Shown here: in pieces, positions 19,882 to 27,442 of the stretch
How the letters are laid out: the number at the start of each line of letters is the position of its first letter
How positions within the stretch are numbered: position 1 is the first letter of the stretch
Source: Clostridia bacterium
GTDB taxonomy: Bacteria; Bacillota; Clostridia; Oscillospirales; SIG627
NCBI GenBank assembly: GCA_017520825.1
Contig: JAFXEX010000004.1
Coordinates: 1 to 45,424, forward strand
Reading direction: 5' to 3'
DNA: 45,424 bases
Notes under the pieces: generated by a model
The model's database searches: none
The model's input: the letters and a program-made list of their open reading frames with translations, nothing else
Told to the model about the DNA's origin: nothing
Translations under genes and position numbers: made by a program

Positions 19882-19956
19882 TGGTGACCCGTACGGGAAT
19901 CGAACCCATGTTACAGCCGTGAAAGGGCCGTGTCTTAACCGCTTGACCAACGGGCC
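19882..19956 (-). tRNA. tRNA-Glu (anticodon TTC)
   Basis: This is a 75-nt cloverleaf including an encoded CCA. The acceptor GGCCCGT pairs with ACGGGTC, the anticodon loop is CTTTCAC with anticodon TTC, and the T-loop is TTCGATT. It is cotranscribed with tRNA-Met 17 bp upstream. Its 3' end supplies the second copy of the 16-bp repeat. Confidence 0.95.
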
Positions 19957-19973
19957 ACATTGTTCAGCGGAAA

Positions 19974-20050
19974 TGGTAGCGGAAGTCGGACTTGAACCAA
20001 CGACCTGTCGGGTATGAACCGAATGCTCTAGCCAACTGAGCTATTCCGCC
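19974..20050 (-). tRNA. tRNA-Met (anticodon CAT, elongator type)
   Basis: This is a 77-nt cloverleaf with encoded CCA. The acceptor is GGCGGAA/TTCCGCT and the anticodon loop is TTCATAC. The anticodon stem TTCGG/CCGAC lacks the three G-C pairs of initiator tRNA, so it is an elongator Met tRNA. A lysidine-modified tRNA-Ile is a less likely alternative. It is the first gene after the promoter at 20081-20109. Confidence 0.93.
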
Positions 20051-20080
20051 TTATATGGCGCTCTCAAAGAGTGCTTGTAT

Positions 20081-20109
20081 ATAATATCACAGTAAGCGAA
20101 AATTGTCAA
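20081..20109 (-). promoter_or_regulatory. Promoter of the tRNA-Met/tRNA-Glu operon
   Basis: A consensus -35 box TTGACA (20104-20109), a 17-bp spacer and a -10 box TATTAT (20081-20086) lie on the minus strand. The -35 box is preceded by AACAC, shared with two other strong promoters in the window. Confidence 0.85.
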
Positions 20110-20147
20110 GTGTTTTTTAAAAAATATTTATTTTTCTGTATTTAGTA

Positions 20148-20176
20148 TTGTTATTTTATCAAAAATAATGTATCAT
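20148..20176 (+). promoter_or_regulatory. Promoter of the SDR gene
   Basis: The -35-like TTGTTA (20148-20153), a 17-bp spacer and the -10 box TATCAT (20171-20176) lie about 20 bp before the SDR start. They are divergent from the tRNA promoter. Confidence 0.6.
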
Positions 20177-20195
20177 ATTTTTCGAGGTGATTATT

Positions 20196-20951
20196 TTGAA
20201 TATCGCAATTCTGACAGGCGCGTCAAGTGGATTGGGGCAGGATTTCTTAAAGGCTCTGACAAGCTGTGACCTTGACTCCATATGGATAATAGCAAGAAGA
20301 GCCGAAAGGCTTGACAGCCTTGCCTCTGCTTTCCCAAACAAAAGCATAATTCCTCTACCCTTGGATATAACGTCGAAGGATGACCTTATAAAGCTTGAAA
20401 ACAAGCTGAAGGAAGAAAAGCCCGAGGTCAGACTTCTTATCAACAACGCAGGCAAGGGACTTCTGTCCGACTTCGTTACTGCCGACGGTATCGCCTTAAG
20501 TGAATCGATAGCGTTGAACTGCAATGCGCTTACCCTGATAACAAGGCTGACGCTCCCCTATATGAAAAAGGGCTCTGCCGTAATAAACGTGTCCTCCATT
20601 GCCTCCTTTGCTCCCACTTCAAGAATGGCAGTTTACGGCGCTACCAAATCCTACGTAACCTCCTTTTCAAGAGCCTTAAGAGAGGAATTGAAGCCTCGTG
20701 GAATAAACGTTACCGTGGTTTGCCCCGGTCCTATGAAAACGGAATTTCTGCCGGTAGCAAAAATTGAAAAGGGCAAGTCAACTGCCTTTGACTATCTCCC
20801 CTATTGCAATCCCGAAAGGGTGGCGAAAAACGCCATAAAAAGCGCTGTCAGAGGAAAGGCAGTTTATACTCCCACGGCTTTTTATAAGTTCTACAGACTT
20901 CTTGCAAAAATATTGCCACACGCATTAGTCGTTAAATTTGCTAAAACCTAA
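20196..20951 (+). CDS. Short-chain dehydrogenase/reductase (TTG start)
   Basis: This is a classical NAD(P)-dependent SDR, 251 aa if started at the TTG at 20196. That TTG is six bases after a GAGGTGA site; a GTG three codons earlier lies within the site itself. Visible motifs are the Rossmann glycine motif TGASSGLG (about residues 7-14), NNAG (about 87), the catalytic Ser in VSSIAS and the catalytic YGATK pair. It is followed by VCPGPMKT. The substrate cannot be named; the closest general match is the DltE/YqjQ-like oxidoreductase group. The gene is alone on the plus strand with a promoter and a shared terminator. Confidence 0.9.
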   Translation: MNIAILTGASSGLGQDFLKALTSCDLDSIWIIARRAERLDSLASAFPNKSIIPLPLDITSKDDLIKLENKLKEEKPEVRLLINNAGKGLLSDFVTADGIALSESIALNCNALTLITRLTLPYMKKGSAVINVSSIASFAPTSRMAVYGATKSYVTSFSRALREELKPRGINVTVVCPGPMKTEFLPVAKIEKGKSTAFDYLPYCNPERVAKNAIKSAVRGKAVYTPTAFYKFYRLLAKILPHALVVKFAKT

Positions 20952-20955
20952 AACA

Positions 20956-20989
20956 ACGGACTGTGATTTCTCACAGTCCGTTTATTTTT
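20956..20989. terminator. Bidirectional terminator between SDR and pheT
   Basis: A perfect 11-bp stem (20956-20966 with 20971-20981) with loop tttc is followed on the plus strand by ttattttt. On the minus strand it follows the pheT stop and is flanked by TTGTTTT. It separates the convergent SDR and pheST genes. Confidence 0.85.
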
Positions 20990-20996
20990 AAATCGC

Positions 20997-23441
20997 TTAT
21001 TTGGTTCTCATTTCTGCGCCAAGATTTTTCACAAGGAATTTGATAACCGTATTCGCGCAAGCCTCGATTTCGTTTGAGGTAAGCGTCTTTTCGTCAGAGC
21101 CGAGAACAAGTCTCATTGTAACCGACTTCTTGCCGTCGGGCACCTGAGCGCCCTTGTATTCGTCAACGAAGTCAACGTCACGAAGGAAGCTATCACTGTT
21201 CTTCTTTTTAAGAACGGTTGCCTTGATTTCATCCCACTTGGTATTCACGTCAAAGAGCAGGGACACGTCGTACTCAATGGTAGGATACTCTGCAATATGA
21301 GTAAAGGTGTTAGTTCTTGAGGTGAAGGGCTTAAGCGCATCGGTATCAAGCTCGAAGAATACTACGCTGAGATTCTTGATACCACAGGCAAGGGACGCCT
21401 TCTTTGACAGAAGTGCAAGGTTACCTACCTGCTCCTCACCAAGCTTGATATTGAGCCATACCACGTCGTCTGCCCACACGGGCTTGTTGTCTCTCGTGAA
21501 TTCAAAGCCCTCCATATGAGTGAAGCGTGACATATTTTCCACAACGCCCTTTGCCTTACGGAAAAGCGTGGGAACAGTGTCTGAAGGAGCTGCGAAAGCA
21601 CCTGCAACGTTTCTGCGCTGTGAGGGGAGCTTTTCCCTCTCATCGTAGGGAGAGGTGTAATTCTCATCCTTGAATATCTGAGCTTCTTCAAAAATTGCAA
21701 ACTCGTTATAGAAGCGCTCGTTCTTAACTACTGCTTTGCAAAGGTTGGGAATAAGAGACGAACGGATATAGCTTTCGTCGGGTGCAGGGGGAGTTGCAAG
21801 CTTGAGAATTCCGTCGGTGTTCTGCAAAATTGCTTCAACAAATGAATCGGTCATCCAGGGGTAAGTGAAGATTTCCTGCATACCACAACGGATGGCAAGG
21901 TACTCCTTAATCTTACGCACAAGGTCAACGTCAAGCTGATTTATAGCGCCCTCAAAGCTTGTTACGATGGGGGTGGGCTGGAAGTTCTCGTAGCCGTACA
22001 TACGGGCTACCTCCTCCATAATGTCAGCCTTGATGGAAACGTCACCCGTTGAACGCCAGGTGGGAACGACGATGTGCATATTAGTATCGGTGAAGGTCAC
22101 GTCGTAGCCCATAAGTCCAAGTTTCTTTGAAACCTCTTCGTTGGGAATACGCTTGCCAAGACGGCGATCAAGCCAGCTCAGCTCAACGTCGATTTCCTTT
22201 CTTACAAGCTTGTTGGGGTATACGTCGTTAAAGGCAATAACCTTCATTTCGGGGTAAAGCTCGGCAAAAAGCTCCATGGTCATAGAAAGGGCAAGGTCGC
22301 ATCTTTCGGGGTCAACTGCCTTTTCATATCTTGAAGAAGCCTCGGTTCTGTTATCGTAGCGAAGCGCCGTTCTGCGCACGCCGGTGGACTCAAAGTTAGC
22401 AACCTCAAGAATTACCTTTTCGGTCTTGGGAAGAATTGAATCCTTTGCGCCACCCATAACGCCTGCAAGAGCAACTGCGCCCTCGCCGTCGGCAATAACA
22501 AGGTCGTCGTTGGAAAGTGAAAGCTCCTTATCGTTGAGAAGCAAAAGCTTTTCACCCTCGTTGGCGCGTCTTACGGTTATATGGTCGGAAATATTGTCTG
22601 CATCAAAAACGTGGGTAGGCTGACCGAGAGCCATCATTACGTAGTTGGTAACGTCAACGAGAGCGTTGATAGGTCTCTGACCTACTCTCCACAGACGGCT
22701 CTGCATCTCGAAGGGAGCAGGCTTTACGCAAAGTCCCTCCATCTTGACGCCCATATATCTGGGACAGCGTTCAACGTCAGCTATTTCCAAGGGAAGTGTC
22801 TCAACCTTACCTGCATCAAAGGGCTTAAGCTGGGTAAGAGGCAGGTCGTAAAGCGCTGAAATTTCACGGGCAATGCCGTAATGTCCCCAAAGGTCGGGAC
22901 GGTTGGTCATGGATTTATTATCTATTTCAAGAATAATATCGTCAAGGTCAAGCGCCTTGGCAAGAGGAGTACCTGCAGGTATTCCAAAGGACGTAAGGTC
23001 CATAATTTCGTGATCGTCGTTTACCGGGAAAAGGTCTGCAAGTCCCACTTCAACCGAAGCGCATATCATACCGAAGCTGGCAACGCCACGAAGCTTGGTG
23101 TTCTTGATTTCAACGGGCTCGCCCTCTCCGTGCCAACGCACCATAGCGCCTGGGCAGGCAACCACAACGCTCATTCCTGCCTCAAGGTTAGAGCCACCGC
23201 AAACGATATCGTGAATTTCACCGTCGGCAATATCAACCTTGCAAACGCGAAGCTTATCAGCGTTGGGATGAGGTAAAACCTCCTTGATTTCACCAACCAC
23301 AATGCCGTCAAAACGGCGTGCAAGCTCCTCTGCGCCCTCTACCTCAACGGTAGACATAGTAAGGTCAAACGCCAACTGCTTCAGGTCCATATCGTCGGGT
23401 ATTTTTACGTAGTCCTTTATCCAATTCAAAGATAACTTCAT
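20997..23441 (-). CDS. pheT: Phenylalanine--tRNA ligase beta subunit
   Basis: This is the 814-aa beta subunit of the alpha2-beta2 enzyme that charges tRNA-Phe. The domains in order are an N-terminal helix region (MKLSLNWIKDYV), an EMAP-like tRNA-binding OB fold (about 40-150, with HPNADKLRVCKVD), the B3/B4 editing region (about 215-375), B5 (about 408-478), the catalytic-like core, and a C-terminal anticodon-binding FDX-ACB domain (about 718-812). The segment DNKSMTNRPDLWGHYGIARE differs from the E. coli type but is known from other bacterial PheT groups. It starts 14 bp after pheS with an AAGGAGG site and is controlled by the T-box upstream of pheS. Confidence 0.96.
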   Translation of the reverse strand: MKLSLNWIKDYVKIPDDMDLKQLAFDLTMSTVEVEGAEELARRFDGIVVGEIKEVLPHPNADKLRVCKVDIADGEIHDIVCGGSNLEAGMSVVVACPGAMVRWHGEGEPVEIKNTKLRGVASFGMICASVEVGLADLFPVNDDHEIMDLTSFGIPAGTPLAKALDLDDIILEIDNKSMTNRPDLWGHYGIAREISALYDLPLTQLKPFDAGKVETLPLEIADVERCPRYMGVKMEGLCVKPAPFEMQSRLWRVGQRPINALVDVTNYVMMALGQPTHVFDADNISDHITVRRANEGEKLLLLNDKELSLSNDDLVIADGEGAVALAGVMGGAKDSILPKTEKVILEVANFESTGVRRTALRYDNRTEASSRYEKAVDPERCDLALSMTMELFAELYPEMKVIAFNDVYPNKLVRKEIDVELSWLDRRLGKRIPNEEVSKKLGLMGYDVTFTDTNMHIVVPTWRSTGDVSIKADIMEEVARMYGYENFQPTPIVTSFEGAINQLDVDLVRKIKEYLAIRCGMQEIFTYPWMTDSFVEAILQNTDGILKLATPPAPDESYIRSSLIPNLCKAVVKNERFYNEFAIFEEAQIFKDENYTSPYDEREKLPSQRRNVAGAFAAPSDTVPTLFRKAKGVVENMSRFTHMEGFEFTRDNKPVWADDVVWLNIKLGEEQVGNLALLSKKASLACGIKNLSVVFFELDTDALKPFTSRTNTFTHIAEYPTIEYDVSLLFDVNTKWDEIKATVLKKKNSDSFLRDVDFVDEYKGAQVPDGKKSVTMRLVLGSDEKTLTSNEIEACANTVIKFLVKNLGAEMRTK

Positions 23442-23455
23442 TTGCTATTCCCTCC

Positions 23456-24496
23456 TTAATGGAACTGTTCCAAAAATCTCAAATCGGTACTGTGGAAAAG
23501 ACGCACGTCGTCAACGCCGTAGCGCATCATAACAAGACGGTCAAGACCGATATTTACGTAGAAGCCTGTGTACTCGTCGGGGTCAAGCCCTGCTGCACGG
23601 AGAACGTTGGGATGAGGTGTACCACCGGGCATAATCTCGATCCAGCCAACGTGCTTACAAACGCTGCAGCCCTTTCCTCCACACACAAGACAGCCCATAT
23701 CAATTTCAAAGCCGGGCTCAACGAATGGGAAGAAGCCTGCTCTCATACGCACTGGCACGTCTCTGCCAAACACCTTTGAAAGAATACTCTTTATCATTAC
23801 CTTGCCGGCAGTAAAGGTGAAGTCCTTGTCAACGATAAGCGCTTCATACTGGAAGAAGGCTCTTTCGTGACGGGCGTCGGTGGTTTCGTTTCTGTATACT
23901 CGTCCGGGGTAAACGAAACGGTAAGGGGGCTTGTGAGTCTGCATATAGCGTACCGAACCACCCGTAAGGTGGGGACGAAGGCAAAGCTTGTCCTCGGGCT
24001 TACCCGTGTCGTGTCCCTCTATCCAATAGGTGTCCATGCTCTCACGGGCAGGGTGATTGGGAGGGAAATTAAGATTGTCAAAAGCATAATATTCGGTTGT
24101 GATGTCGTCCTCCTGGAATATCTCAAAGCCCATTGAACGAAATGCGTCGTCAAGGTCGTAGCGCATCTGGGTAATGGGGTGGAGACCACCCATTGACAAG
24201 GGCTGTGTTCCCGGAAGTGTATAGTCAAAGTCGGCAGGAATCTCCGACGCCTTGAGACGAATTTCCTCACGGCGTGTCTCAATAAGCTCGGTAAGCTTGT
24301 TCTTTACCTCGTTTACTGCCTTGCCCATTTCGGGACGAAGCGATGGGTCAAGCTTGGGAAGCTCCTTTAGAAGCTCGGTAAGACCACCCTGCTTGCCAAG
24401 TACGGAAGCCTTGACCTCCTGAAGCTGACCTTCAGTTTTGGCTTCAAGAACTCTCGTCTCTGCATCAGCGTATATCTGCATCAGCTTTTCTTTCAT
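23456..24496 (-). CDS. pheS: Phenylalanine--tRNA ligase alpha subunit, divergent
   Basis: This is the 346-aa catalytic alpha subunit. It has the N-terminal coiled coil (about 1-90) and the class II core. Clear family marks are PGRVYRNETTDARHE, FFPFVEPGFEID, a four-cysteine knuckle CLVCGGKGCSVC, GWIEI, HPNVL and DLRFLEQF. Several normally fixed segments differ. LRTHTS is LRPHLT here, FHQ.EG is FFQYEA, and the motif 3 region GFAFGMGMERL of E. coli is GFYVNIGLDRL. The Ala at the amino-acid pocket (E. coli Ala294) is therefore Tyr, and the motif 3 Glu is Asp. It is first in the pheST operon. It is probably still the housekeeping enzyme, judging by its T-box and intact partner. Confidence 0.93.
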   Translation of the reverse strand: MKEKLMQIYADAETRVLEAKTEGQLQEVKASVLGKQGGLTELLKELPKLDPSLRPEMGKAVNEVKNKLTELIETRREEIRLKASEIPADFDYTLPGTQPLSMGGLHPITQMRYDLDDAFRSMGFEIFQEDDITTEYYAFDNLNFPPNHPARESMDTYWIEGHDTGKPEDKLCLRPHLTGGSVRYMQTHKPPYRFVYPGRVYRNETTDARHERAFFQYEALIVDKDFTFTAGKVMIKSILSKVFGRDVPVRMRAGFFPFVEPGFEIDMGCLVCGGKGCSVCKHVGWIEIMPGGTPHPNVLRAAGLDPDEYTGFYVNIGLDRLVMMRYGVDDVRLFHSTDLRFLEQFH

Positions 24497-24548
24497 TTGT
24501 ATTTCCTCTTTTCTTAAAGTAATCTTTACATAATTTTCAATTAAAGAA

Positions 24549-24567
24549 AATTTCGCAACGCGAAATT
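24549..24567. repeat. Single mini-hairpin in the pheS leader
   Basis: A perfect 8-bp stem (24549-24556 with 24560-24567), loop aac, lies between the T-box terminator and the pheS ribosome site. It is flanked by TTAATT-rich sequence. It has the form of one unit of the hairpin arrays. Confidence 0.6.
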
Positions 24568-24594
24568 ATCCTTAATTCATCATTCTTAATTAAC

Positions 24595-24812
24595 AAAAAA
24601 TCCGCCCCTGTGAAACAGAGGCGGATTACCGCGTTACCACTCATATTTATAACTCTCGGTCGGATAACGGCGACTGCCGTGCAAGGCTACTGCAATTTTC
24701 ACCAAGCCCACTCCCGAGCGAAATGCATTTACCGAAAGGACAGGTATTTCCACCGTCTACCCTCTCTTGTGACCTTTTAACCGATAAAGCTGACCCGTTC
24801 ACAGTGTTTACA
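24595..24812 (-). promoter_or_regulatory. T-box leader of pheST
   Basis: This is a tRNA-sensing leader on the minus strand. The T-box core TGGTAACGCGG (24630-24640) is followed by an intrinsic terminator: a stem over 24599-24627 with one mismatch, then six T at 24600-24595. The variable base of TGGN is T, which pairs with the A discriminator expected of tRNA-Phe. A candidate specifier TTC is at 24720-24722. The exact Stem I fold was not solved by eye. The core has A where the usual TGGNACCGCG has C. Uncharged tRNA-Phe should favour the antiterminator and switch on pheST. Confidence 0.88.
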
Positions 24813-24816
24813 GGTC

Positions 24817-24845
24817 ATTGTAACATAGAAACACTTAATTGTCAA
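24817..24845 (-). promoter_or_regulatory. Promoter of the pheST T-box transcript
   Basis: The -35 box TTGACA (24840-24845), a 17-bp spacer and the -10 box TACAAT (24817-24822) are present. The -35 box lies inside the last codons (Leu-Asp-Asn) of the upstream acyl-CoA ligase gene, and the spacer begins at its stop codon. Transcription would start near 24810. Confidence 0.85.
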
Positions 24846-26535
24846 GTGTTTTGTTCTCGGGTGCCTGACGCTTGATTTTGTTGGTAGTGGTTTTTACGAA
24901 CTCGTTCTTTCTTATAACTACCTTTGAAATCTGCTTGTAGATGGGAAGCGCTGAACAAGCCTCCTTGATGTCAGCCTTGAGCTTGCCTGCAATATCCTCA
25001 ACACCCAGCTCCTCAACTGCCTTCTTGTCAAGGAATACCTCGGCGCAAAGTCCTATCTCCTGGCCGTCCTCTTCAATGGCGTAAACCATTATTTCCTTAA
25101 CGTAGGGAACTGCAGCTATGTAATCCTCAATTTCTTCGGGATAAATGTTCTTGCCGTTTTTAAGAACAATAAGGTTCTTCTTTCTACCGGTGATGAGAAG
25201 CTGACCCTTGTCGTTCATTGAGCCGTAGTCGCCGGTGTGGAACCATCCGTCGGGCTCAAGCACCTTGTTGGTTTCTTCCTCGTTCTTGTAGTAGCCAAGC
25301 ATTACGGTGTCACCCTTAACGCAGATTTCACCGTTGCCGTCCTCGTTTACGTCGGCAAACTTAATTTCAACGCAGGGAAGCTTAACGCCAACCGTTGCAG
25401 GGTCGTTGAACTCTCTCTGGTTTACACTTACAAGGGGTGAGCACTCGGTAATTCCGTAGCCGTTCAGCACGTAGATACCGATAGCGTCGAAGAAGGCCGC
25501 TACCTCTGCACGAAGGGGTGCGCCACCGCAAACTATCATTTTAAGATTTCCGCCAAACGCCTCGTGGATTGCCTTGAAGAGCTTACGTCTTACGTCAATA
25601 CCAACCTTACGGAGTCCGTTTGAAACCTTTATAGCACTCTTGATAAGAGCAGTCTTGCCCTGCTTGTCAATGTTCTCCCAAACCTTCTTGTAGAACACGT
25701 CAACGAAGGCGGGAACGAGATATATATGCTCAGGCTTGTAGAGGAGCATATTTTTGAGAGTTGCAGCACGTGAATCGTTGATGCAAATCGTAACGTTGCT
25801 TCTCAATTCAACGAGGATACCGGGAATAGCCTCGTAGGTGTGGTGATAAGGAAGCACCGAAAGAGTTTTATCGTAAACGTATGCTACCTGCAAGCCGTAC
25901 TTAATGCAGGCAACGATGTTGTGCTCAGAAAGCATAACGCCCTTTGAAAGACCTGTGGTGCCCGAGGTGAAGGAGAGGAGCTTCATTGCGTATTCGTCGC
26001 GAGTCTCCTCGGCATACTGTGTTGAGCCCTCTGCAAGAAGCTTCTCGCCCTCTGCAATGAGCTTGTTGTAGGAAAGGTATCTTCCCTCGTCCTCTTCCCT
26101 GTCAAAGCAGATAAAATATTTAACGTTTTCCAGCTTGTTTTCGCTTTCCATAAAGCGTGTCTCATACTTCTGTGAGCAGAAGCAAAGAGTAGCGTCGCCC
26201 TCTTCGAGAATATGCTCTATGTTGCTCTGAGGAAGCTCTGCGTCAATGGGAATGAAAACGCCCTTTGACTGAAGCACCGTAAGATAAGTAACTATCCAAT
26301 TATAGCTGTTTTCACCGATGCAGGCAAGGTGTCCGTCGGTAAGACCTCTGTGTGAAAGTGCCGTACCAAGTGCCTGAGTAGTGTGGTAAAAATCCTTGTA
26401 GCTTACCTCAACTACCTCACCGTTCTTCTTGTAGCAAAATGCAGTCTTGTCGGGCGTCTTTGCAACTGCCACCTGCATAAGCTCTTTAATTGAAGAAAAA
26501 TCGTTAAGCTCTCTGTAAACAATTTTATGTGCCAT
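24835..26535 (-). CDS. Long-chain fatty acyl-CoA ligase (AMP-binding)
   Basis: This 566-aa adenylate-forming enzyme is predicted to activate fatty acids as acyl-AMP and then acyl-CoA. Motifs seen are the P-loop SFTSGTTGLSKGVMLS, NGYGITECSP, DGWFHTGDYG, GRKKNLIVLKNGKNIYPEE and the C-terminal catalytic Lys in TTTNKIKR. The frame is open for 29 more codons upstream, but those overlap the promoter at 26594-26622. The chosen ATG (26535) has an AAAGGTGG site six bases before it and begins MAHKIVYREL. No membrane segment is seen. It is transcribed alone, divergent from the DUF1836 gene. An acyl-ACP ligase role cannot be excluded. Confidence 0.9.
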   Translation of the reverse strand: MAHKIVYRELNDFSSIKELMQVAVAKTPDKTAFCYKKNGEVVEVSYKDFYHTTQALGTALSHRGLTDGHLACIGENSYNWIVTYLTVLQSKGVFIPIDAELPQSNIEHILEEGDATLCFCSQKYETRFMESENKLENVKYFICFDREEDEGRYLSYNKLIAEGEKLLAEGSTQYAEETRDEYAMKLLSFTSGTTGLSKGVMLSEHNIVACIKYGLQVAYVYDKTLSVLPYHHTYEAIPGILVELRSNVTICINDSRAATLKNMLLYKPEHIYLVPAFVDVFYKKVWENIDKQGKTALIKSAIKVSNGLRKVGIDVRRKLFKAIHEAFGGNLKMIVCGGAPLRAEVAAFFDAIGIYVLNGYGITECSPLVSVNQREFNDPATVGVKLPCVEIKFADVNEDGNGEICVKGDTVMLGYYKNEEETNKVLEPDGWFHTGDYGSMNDKGQLLITGRKKNLIVLKNGKNIYPEEIEDYIAAVPYVKEIMVYAIEEDGQEIGLCAEVFLDKKAVEELGVEDIAGKLKADIKEACSALPIYKQISKVVIRKNEFVKTTTNKIKRQAPENKTLDN

Positions 26536-26593
26536 ATTAACCACCTTTTCAATCGTTTTATTTTGTAAATTACTTTTGCTTGTTTTCAATACT

Positions 26594-26622
26594 ATGTTAC
26601 CACAAAAACAGTGTAATGTCAA
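26594..26622 (-). promoter_or_regulatory. Promoter of the acyl-CoA ligase gene
   Basis: A consensus -35 box TTGACA (26617-26622), a 17-bp spacer and a -10 box TAACAT (26594-26599) lie on the minus strand. The leader is about 50 nt. Confidence 0.8.
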
Positions 26623-26644
26623 GTTTTTTGGGATAAATAAAGCC

Positions 26645-26673
26645 TTGACTGAAAATTTAAAGTATGCTATACT
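26645..26673 (+). promoter_or_regulatory. Promoter of the DUF1836 gene
   Basis: The -35 box TTGACT (26645-26650), a 17-bp spacer and the -10 box TATACT (26668-26673) are present. The -35 boxes of the two divergent promoters are only 22 bp apart, so a regulator bound between them could affect both. Confidence 0.8.
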
Positions 26674-26703
26674 GATAAAAACAGTATGAAAAAGGAATTA
26701 ATT

Positions 26704-27207
26704 ATGAAAACGAGAGAAGATTATCTGAACTATCACTGTCCCCGTTGGGAGGAGTTTCCCGACGTGGAGCTATACGCCGACCAGGTACTGACGGTAATAC
26801 AGAGACACGTTTCCTTTTTCGAGGACGACGTGGAAATGACCTTTACCTCGAATATGATAAACAACTACGTCAAGCAAAAGATAGTAAAGCCACCCGTTAA
26901 TAAGAAATACGACAGAGTGCATCTTGCCTATTTTACGGTAGTGTGCTTTTTGAAGAGCTTTTTTACTATATCCGAGATATGTAACGGAATTGAGTACTTG
27001 ATGAAGTCGGGTAGCGTGCAGGAGCTTTATACGGTTTTCTGCAAGGAGCTTGAGTCGGCAATAAGAACCACCTTTGACCCTGTGAGATTTCCACCCGAAA
27101 CGTCTCAGAAGCTTTCAAAGGAGATTGAGATTATCCGTGCTGCCTGCTTTGCATTTGCAAATTTTTTGTTCACAAAGCACGTAATCGGAGAAGCCGAGCT
27201 TCAATAG
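26704..27207 (+). CDS. DUF1836 domain protein, putative DNA-binding regulator
   Basis: This 167-aa protein matches the DUF1836 family by eye: CPRWEEFPDVELYADQV, then TSNMINNYVKQKIVKPPVNKKY and HLAYFTVVCFLKSFFTISEI. Family members look like MerR-type winged-helix proteins and are presumed transcription regulators, but a target is not known. An ATG six codons earlier lies almost at the transcript start and has no ribosome site. The ATG at 26704 has AAAAAGGA eight bases upstream and is preferred. It is divergent from the acyl-CoA ligase, which makes that gene a possible target (inference). Confidence 0.85.
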   Translation: MKTREDYLNYHCPRWEEFPDVELYADQVLTVIQRHVSFFEDDVEMTFTSNMINNYVKQKIVKPPVNKKYDRVHLAYFTVVCFLKSFFTISEICNGIEYLMKSGSVQELYTVFCKELESAIRTTFDPVRFPPETSQKLSKEIEIIRAACFAFANFLFTKHVIGEAELQ

Positions 27208-27208
27208 G

Positions 27209-27390
27209 GCATAACTGCATTATGCGCGATACGTTGAATTTGTCAACGCTTTGGACAATTTCGCACAACGCAATCCCCAATCATTGAAGATTTGCAAAGC
27301 AAGTCAACATTAACTCTCGTAAGAGAGTATAACTGCGAAGCAATATAACTTCCAAAGGAAATATAACTCGCGTAAGCGAATATAACTGCA
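27209..27390. repeat. Mini-hairpin array B
   Basis: About eight short hairpins follow the DUF1836 gene. Each is a 3-7 bp stem around a 3-5 nt loop (gtaa, gaa, aaa among them), joined in the promoter-distal half by the constant linker atataact. Clear units are centred near 27217, 27238, 27296, 27320, 27335, 27355 and 27373. The segment 27363-27389 is identical, in inverted orientation, to 33358-33384 in array C. The unit order on the minus strand starts like array C on the plus strand, so the two are homologous. Confidence 0.8.
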
Positions 27391-27437
27391 AAAGAAATAG
27401 AACTCGCCTTTCAGCGAGTTCTATTTCTTTTTTTATT
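27391..27437. terminator. Strong bidirectional terminator
   Basis: A perfect 17-bp stem (27391-27407 with 27414-27430), loop ctttca, is followed on the plus strand by a T-run to 27437. It would end the DUF1836 transcript after array B. On the minus strand it lies just behind the 1902-aa surface gene. Confidence 0.85.
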
Positions 27438-27442
27438 TGCTA

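Noticed and set aside
19974..20050. Initiator tRNA-fMet
   Set aside because: The anticodon stem lacks the three G-C pairs diagnostic of initiators, so an elongator is more likely.
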